This document shows, piece after piece, positions 60,111 to 64,000 of a stretch of 64,000 nt of DNA. The position numbers and the translations under genes were made by a program. This stretch comes from Paenibacillus cookii (GTDB lineage: Bacteria; Bacillota; Bacilli; Paenibacillales; Paenibacillaceae). The stretch lies in NCBI RefSeq assembly GCF_018333375.1, contig NZ_BORW01000001.1:1-64000 (forward strand). Reading direction: 5' to 3'. How positions within the stretch are numbered: position 1 is the first letter of the stretch; every line of letters begins with the position of its first letter. The notes beneath the pieces were generated by a model that searched no databases, was not told the DNA's origin, and was given only the letters and a program-made list of their open reading frames with translations.

Positions 60111-61589
60111 TTACAGAATGATGGCGATCAGGCCGCCCGATCCCTCGTTGATGATTCTGCCCAGCGTTTCCTGCAGCTTGTATCGCGCATTGTCCGGCAT
60201 CATGGCGATCTTGCCTTGAATGCCTTCGCGCACGATCGAGTGCAGGGAACGTCCGAAGATGTCCGAATCCCAAATTTTGATCGGGTCGTTTTCGAAATCC
60301 TGGATGAGGTAGCGCACAAGCTCCTCGCTTTGCTTTTCCGTGCCGATGATCGGGGAGAACTCGGATTCGACGTCGACCCTGATCATGTGGATCGAAGGAG
60401 CCGTCGCTTTCAGCCTCACGCCGAAACGGGTTCCCTGACGAATAAGCTCAGGCTCATCCAACGACATTTCCGCAAGGGACGGCGCGGCGATGCCGTAACC
60501 GGTTGTTTTCACCATTTCAAGCGCTTCCGCGAACCGGTCGTATTCGCGTTTGGCATGGGAGAATTCCTGCATCAGCTGGAGCAGATGATCCTTGCCGCGG
60601 ATTTCGACGCCGACCACTTCCATCAGGATTTGGTCATACAATTCATCCGGCGCGAACAAGTCGATTTCCGCCACGCCCTGCCCCATGTTCATGCCGCTGA
60701 GCGCGGCGCGCTGGATGAATTCGTAATCCATGAATTGGGACACGACGCGGTCCACGTCGCGCAAACGGCGGATGTCCTTGACCGTATCGCGGACCGAATT
60801 TTCATAGTTGCTCCGGAGCCAGTGCTTTTCGTTCAGCACCATCACCCAGCTCGGCAGATTGACGTTGACTTCATGCACGGGGAATTCGTAAAGCACTTCG
60901 CGCAGCACGCCTGTCACGTCGTCCTCCGTCATCGTCGCCGCGCTGAGGGCCATGACCGGGATGTCGTATTTGTCGGCCAGTTCGTTGCGCAGCTGCAGCG
61001 TTTCTTCGCTGCGCGGACGGGTCGAGTTGATGACGAGCACGAACGGCTTGCCTACTTCCTTCAGCTCGGCGATGACGCGTTCTTCGGCTTCCACGTAGGA
61101 GCTGCGCGGGATTTCCGCGATGGTTCCGTCGGTGGTGACCACCACGCCAAGCGTCGAATGTTCCTGAATGACTTTGCGCGTTCCGATTTCAGCCGCTTCC
61201 TGAAACGGAATCGGCTCCTCGAACCAAGGGGTGGAGATCATGCGCGGACCGTTTTCATCCTCGTACCCTTTTGCCCCCTCAACCGCGTAGCCTACGCAGT
61301 CCACCAGGCGGACGTTGACCTCCAGTCCCTCGGTTACCTTGATTTGCACTGCATTGTTCGGCACGAATTTCGGTTCCGTCGTCATGATGGTTTTGCCGGC
61401 CGCGCTTTGCGGCAGTTCATCCACGGCTCGTGCCCGATCGGCTTCGCTTGCGATGTTCGGAAGCACGATGGTTTCCATGAACCGCTTGATGAACGTCGAT
61501 TTGCCTGTTCGGACCGCGCCGACCACACCCAGGTAAATGTCCCCGCCGGTGCGTTCGGCAATGTCTTTAAAAATGTCCACTTTTTCCAA
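60111..61589 (-). CDS. spoIVA: Stage IV sporulation protein A (SpoIVA)
   Basis: A 492-residue spore coat base protein, the same length as in B. subtilis. The N-terminal TRAFAC-type NTPase has YLGVVGAVRTGKSTFIKRFME (Walker A) and LVDCVGYAVEGAKGYED. The C-terminal half anchors coat proteins to the forespore. The start is TTG 61589, with GGAGGGG upstream; the ATG at 61607 falls inside that ribosome binding site. It is expressed in the mother cell, consistent with the upstream sigma-E-like promoter. Confidence 0.95.
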   Translation of the reverse strand: MEKVDIFKDIAERTGGDIYLGVVGAVRTGKSTFIKRFMETIVLPNIASEADRARAVDELPQSAAGKTIMTTEPKFVPNNAVQIKVTEGLEVNVRLVDCVGYAVEGAKGYEDENGPRMISTPWFEEPIPFQEAAEIGTRKVIQEHSTLGVVVTTDGTIAEIPRSSYVEAEERVIAELKEVGKPFVLVINSTRPRSEETLQLRNELADKYDIPVMALSAATMTEDDVTGVLREVLYEFPVHEVNVNLPSWVMVLNEKHWLRSNYENSVRDTVKDIRRLRDVDRVVSQFMDYEFIQRAALSGMNMGQGVAEIDLFAPDELYDQILMEVVGVEIRGKDHLLQLMQEFSHAKREYDRFAEALEMVKTTGYGIAAPSLAEMSLDEPELIRQGTRFGVRLKATAPSIHMIRVDVESEFSPIIGTEKQSEELVRYLIQDFENDPIKIWDSDIFGRSLHSIVREGIQGKIAMMPDNARYKLQETLGRIINEGSGGLIAIIL

Positions 61590-62030
61590 AAGAGATCCCC
61601 TCCTCATTTACTCCGAAGGAAAAATGCTTAAGAGCATCCCGCTTCGTGTTCCATCTGAAGCCTCGAGCCATTGCAACGGAATGGAGCCATACAATGTCGT
61701 CAGTAGTCCGCCGCCGGGGTCAGAATCGGATTGGAACGGCAAAGCGGCGATACTCGCTTTAGGCATTTGGACTAGTATCATATTATGTACCTATGAAAAA
61801 CAATATGACGGGTATTTTGCAAAATCTCTTAACCTATAGAGAGTGTTCTAAAGCCCGTTCACGCCCGATTTCCGCCGCTCTTTAGCCCATTCCATAGATC
61901 CCGAGCTTTGCCCGGCCTCGTCATCCTTTCCAGTTATATGCGCCTTGCCGTCCATCTATGTAAAATATTTTGCGCAAACAAAGCGTGGAGCCCCGCTAAA
62001 AGAAGATTCTCTGAAGCCCTCCCCCAAAAA
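61590..62030. other. spoIVA upstream region without a supported gene
   Basis: About 440 bp with no gene I can support on either strand. It holds the sigma-E-like promoter near 61780-61808 and a long untranslated stretch before spoIVA. Plus-strand frames at 61537..61839 and 61908..62162 lack ribosome binding sites. Confidence 0.5.
61780..61808 (-). promoter_or_regulatory. Sigma-E-type promoter of spoIVA
   Basis: On the minus strand TCATATT (61808-61802) and CATAATAT (61787-61780) are 14 nt apart. They fit the known sigma-E forms KMATATT and CATACAnT (the -10 matches in 6 of 8). Start near 61773 gives a ~185-nt leader. No sigma-A promoter is evident. Confidence 0.55.
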
Positions 62031-62075
62031 TGCAAAAAGCCGCTCTTCGCAAGCGGATCGCTTGGAACAACGGCT
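62031..62075 (-). terminator. Terminator after the lipoprotein gene
   Basis: On the minus strand AGCCGTT/AGCGGCT (outer, one G-U) and CAAGCG/CGCTTG (inner) form a stacked stem, followed by TTTTTGC. It lies about 20 bp past the stop at 62092. Confidence 0.55.
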
Positions 62076-62091
62076 ATAGGAATCTATGGGG

Positions 62092-62868
62092 TTATTTGGA
62101 CGAAGATCCGGGCGCGACGGCTACCGGCGCGTCCCCGGACCATCGGTACGGCAGCGATTTGACGGGAACGTATTCCGACGCTTTCACCAGCTCTTCCCGC
62201 AAATCCTCCTCTCGGGTCGGCTTGAGGCCTTGCTTATCGATCAGCTGCATCATATCGAATGCGTAGTCGACGTAAACCGTGCCTGTTCGGTCCATGATAA
62301 AACGGACCTCCTGGCCGGAATAGACGCTTTTCAAACCGATGTCCTTCAAACCTGCAAGCGAAGGGTCCACCGCATGAATATCCGGGTAAACTTCGTCTCC
62401 GGCAGGAAGCTTCCCGTCATGCGCAATCTTGTATTGGTTGACGAGACGCTGTACGTCGTTGACTTTTTGGACCGTGATCAGATCCATCACTTTGACCGTA
62501 GGTTTCGTTTCTTCGTCCTGAATGAGGAAGTAGGCGCTTCCGCCCTTCTCGAAGGCGGTCGACGGGATTTCATCGATGAATCCCTCTTTTTGCAGCTTAT
62601 CCAGGTCGATCCGGAATTTCTCGTATTTCGGCGTTTCCTGGTCCGCGTTCAATATCGGCAGCAGACCTTTTTCTTTTTGATAATCGTCGATCGCGGACTG
62701 GATGCGTTTGACGCTTTCGCGATACGACACCCTGTTTTCGTTTTTTTTCTCATCCGGGTACAAACATCCGGACAAGCTGACCGCAAGCAAAACCGCCATG
62801 ACGGCGGCCGCGGCTTTCCGGAGGGTACCGGAACGTTTGGCGAAATGAGCCTGAGTCACAATCATCAT
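62092..62868 (-). CDS. Lipoprotein of unknown function
   Basis: A 258-residue lipoprotein. An N-terminal basic stretch (HFAKRSGTLRK) is followed by a hydrophobic core and lipobox LSGC (Cys about residue 35). The mature part has two similar helical segments (RIQSAIDDYQKEKGLLPI and VNDVQRLVNQYKIAHDGKLPAGD) suggesting an internal repeat. No enzyme motif is seen. Position near spoIVA is like B. subtilis yphF, but that equivalence is a guess. Confidence 0.68.
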   Translation of the reverse strand: MMIVTQAHFAKRSGTLRKAAAAVMAVLLAVSLSGCLYPDEKKNENRVSYRESVKRIQSAIDDYQKEKGLLPILNADQETPKYEKFRIDLDKLQKEGFIDEIPSTAFEKGGSAYFLIQDEETKPTVKVMDLITVQKVNDVQRLVNQYKIAHDGKLPAGDEVYPDIHAVDPSLAGLKDIGLKSVYSGQEVRFIMDRTGTVYVDYAFDMMQLIDKQGLKPTREEDLREELVKASEYVPVKSLPYRWSGDAPVAVAPGSSSK

Positions 62869-62903
62869 CCTTTATGTCGTGAAAATGTCAAATCGGGCAA
62901 GCA

Positions 62904-63263
62904 TCACCAAAGGTCTTCCTGATCCCGCTGCCGCGCCGCCTCCAGCTGTTTGCGAATCGCGGCCTTCAGCTTGTCTTCAGGTATGGTGACGGTCACCGTT
63001 CCTTCGATTTTCGACTGGCAGGCCAGCCTTATCCCTGTATGGATCAACGAGCCAAGCTTCCGGCTTTCCGCCTCCGACGGGGGAGACAGCTGCTCTTTGG
63101 CTTGATCGTCCACTTCGATTTTGCACATGAGGCAGCCCATTTTGCCGCCGCAGCGCGTCGGAATAGGGGCGCCCGCCCGGCGGGAAGCCGCCAGCACCGT
63201 CGTGCCGGGGCTTACGGCCGTCTTTTTGCCCGAAGGCTTAAACGTAATTTCATGCTTCATCAT
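62904..63263 (-). CDS. 2Fe-2S ferredoxin-type protein
   Basis: A 119-residue protein with a beta-grasp fold and the cysteine set of plant-type/adrenodoxin-like ferredoxins: CGGKMGCLMC then a fourth Cys in RLACQSK. The C-terminal ~30 residues are a charged helix (KLKAAIRKQLEAARQRDQ). Overlaps the nucleotidyltransferase-like gene by 14 bp. It may pass electrons to an unknown partner; the adjacent partial gene at the window end looks like a related protein. Confidence 0.8.
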   Translation of the reverse strand: MMKHEITFKPSGKKTAVSPGTTVLAASRRAGAPIPTRCGGKMGCLMCKIEVDDQAKEQLSPPSEAESRKLGSLIHTGIRLACQSKIEGTVTVTIPEDKLKAAIRKQLEAARQRDQEDLW

Positions 63264-63885
63264 GCAACGGCTCCTCGGGCGCGACGCGAAAATGGCTGCC
63301 GTCTCCGTTCAAGCCGAGCAGTTTTTCGATTTGCACCGCATGCTTGCGCGACAGCCGGCAGGTTTCGAAGATGCGGCGGAGCAGCGGCATATGGCTCCCC
63401 AAATCCGTCGTCATCGTTGCGGCGATCGCTTGGTACCGGTCGGGACGCTCCCTAAGCACGTTAAACACCAATTCATGTCCAAGCGGCATCAGGGGAATGG
63501 AAAAGCCTCCGATCTCAGCCGTTTTGGCTTCCGGGAGCAAAAGATTTTCCACCAGAACCTCATAACGGCTCCCCGACGCATGAACCTTAAAGCTGCCGAC
63601 CAGTTCCATCAAATAATCGCCCAGCTTATAATGGCTGAGGGTGGAGTGATATGTATCCGTCCGGCTCACTTCGGGTTCGTCGACGGCCAAGTCGTTCAGC
63701 AGGACGTGAAGTCGGCTTACGCGGACACCATCCGCATAGACGTCGATATCCCGGGGCATGGCGTCAAGACGCACGTTCTGGAGCAGAAGTCCGCAGCTTC
63801 CGCCGACCAGCCAGCAATTCCCGGCTTGCCCGAACCGTTCAGATAACTGCTGCAGCGCATGATGTAGTTCGGATGAAACCTGCAT
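63250..63885 (-). CDS. Nucleotidyltransferase-fold protein
   Basis: A 211-residue protein with the nucleotidyltransferase core: LVGGSCGLLLQ then PRDIDVYAD, giving the GGS and DxD motifs, followed by a beta strand with VLVENLLLPEAKTAEIGG and helices. Similar folds occur in small NTases and antitoxin-like enzymes; no toxin partner is next to it. The flanking genes are both ferredoxin-type. Substrate and role are unknown. Confidence 0.65.
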   Translation of the reverse strand: MQVSSELHHALQQLSERFGQAGNCWLVGGSCGLLLQNVRLDAMPRDIDVYADGVRVSRLHVLLNDLAVDEPEVSRTDTYHSTLSHYKLGDYLMELVGSFKVHASGSRYEVLVENLLLPEAKTAEIGGFSIPLMPLGHELVFNVLRERPDRYQAIAATMTTDLGSHMPLLRRIFETCRLSRKHAVQIEKLLGLNGDGSHFRVAPEEPLHDEA

Positions 63886-63912
63886 GTCCCACTCTCCTAT
63901 CCAACCATCCGT

Positions 63913-64000
63913 TTAAAAATAAGTTTTGTTCCGCGCTACGATTTTTCCCGGGGATCTTACGACCGCCTGGCATCCAAGGCGGAAACCTTCGTCGAATTCT
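63913..64000 (-). CDS. C-terminus of a second ferredoxin-type protein (partial)
   Basis: A minus-strand frame runs in from the window edge and ends with stop TAA at 63913. The visible 28 residues read EFDEGFRLGCQAVVRSPGKI then VARNKTYF. The RLGCQAVV part matches the last-Cys region of 2Fe-2S ferredoxins, as in RLACQSK of the neighbour. The stop is 27 bp before the next start, whose GGAG-type site lies in the gap. Only the end is seen, so the call is tentative. Confidence 0.5.
   Translation of the reverse strand, partial: EFDEGFRLGCQAVVRSPGKIVARNKTYF

Noticed and set aside
1..64000. CRISPR arrays, tRNA or rRNA genes, prophage
   Set aside because: No regularly spaced repeats, tRNA-like cloverleafs, rRNA sequence or phage genes were seen by reading; tRNAscan-type confirmation was not possible.

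Overview
The window looks like a Paenibacillus-type, endospore-forming, low-G+C Gram-positive (Bacillota) chromosome. The evidence is protein similarity to Bacillus and Paenibacillus families, spoIVA and ypjB, bacillithiol genes (bshA, bshB1), a menaquinol:cytochrome c reductase (qcrABC), and gene order that largely follows the Bacillus subtilis stretch spoIVA-hbs-mtrB-hepS-menG-hepT-ndk-cheR-aroB-aroH-trpEDCFBA-hisC-tyrA-ypiF-qcrABC-ypjABCD-dapB-mgsA-bshB1-bshA-cca-birA-panBCD-dinG-ypmB-asnS-dnaD. Almost every gene is on the minus strand. Only a yitT-family gene (28273..29142) and a 47-codon ORF (55372..55515) are on plus, so transcription runs from high to low coordinates.

Layout, low to high coordinates. 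At 1-376 the end of an insertion sequence, probably IS1380-like with a TTAA target, interrupts a small ykvA-like gene. At 0.5-6 kb lie an rRNA uracil methyltransferase, csaA, an ECF sigma/anti-sigma pair with a repetitive multi-spanning membrane protein, and an SDR protein. At 6-19 kb lie dnaD, asnS, ackA, a 3-hydroxyacyl-CoA dehydrogenase, a short FtsH-like protease with its own membrane partner, tseB/ypmB, mtaD, rex, dinG and a TPR gene. At 19-28 kb lie panBCD behind a structured leader, then birA, cca, bshA, bshB1, mgsA, dapB, a TPR gene and a MazG-like gene. At 28-37 kb lie yitT, ypjB, ypjA, qcrCBA, ypiF, a stand-alone IDEAL protein, a gamma-carbonic anhydrase, an unknown 375-aa protein and a second ECF sigma/anti-sigma pair.

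At 37.6-49 kb are a candidate small RNA gene and the aromatic supraoperon (tyrA, hisC, trpABFCDE, aroH, aroB). The trp leader carries ten (G/U)AG triplets spaced exactly 2 nt apart, followed by a terminator. The TRAP protein gene mtrB lies about 9 kb away at 55039..55263, so this operon appears to use TRAP attenuation. The next genes are cheR and ndk. At 50-55 kb are menaquinone and polyprenyl genes (hepT, ubiX-like, ubiA-like, menG, hepS), where the ubiX/ubiA pair hints at futalosine-type late steps. The right end has mtrB, hup, a three-gene sugar ABC importer, spoIVA behind a sigma-E-like promoter, a lipoprotein, and a nucleotidyltransferase-like gene between two ferredoxin-type genes, the last cut by the window edge.

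The most notable items are the unannotated ~90-nt RNA gene at 37658..37746, the TRAP-controlled trp leader, the pan-like leader of panBCD, the TTAA-flanked IS disruption, the missing aroC and folE at their usual synteny positions, and two membrane-associated pairs of unknown role. All calls come from reading the sequence. No database search or folding program was run.
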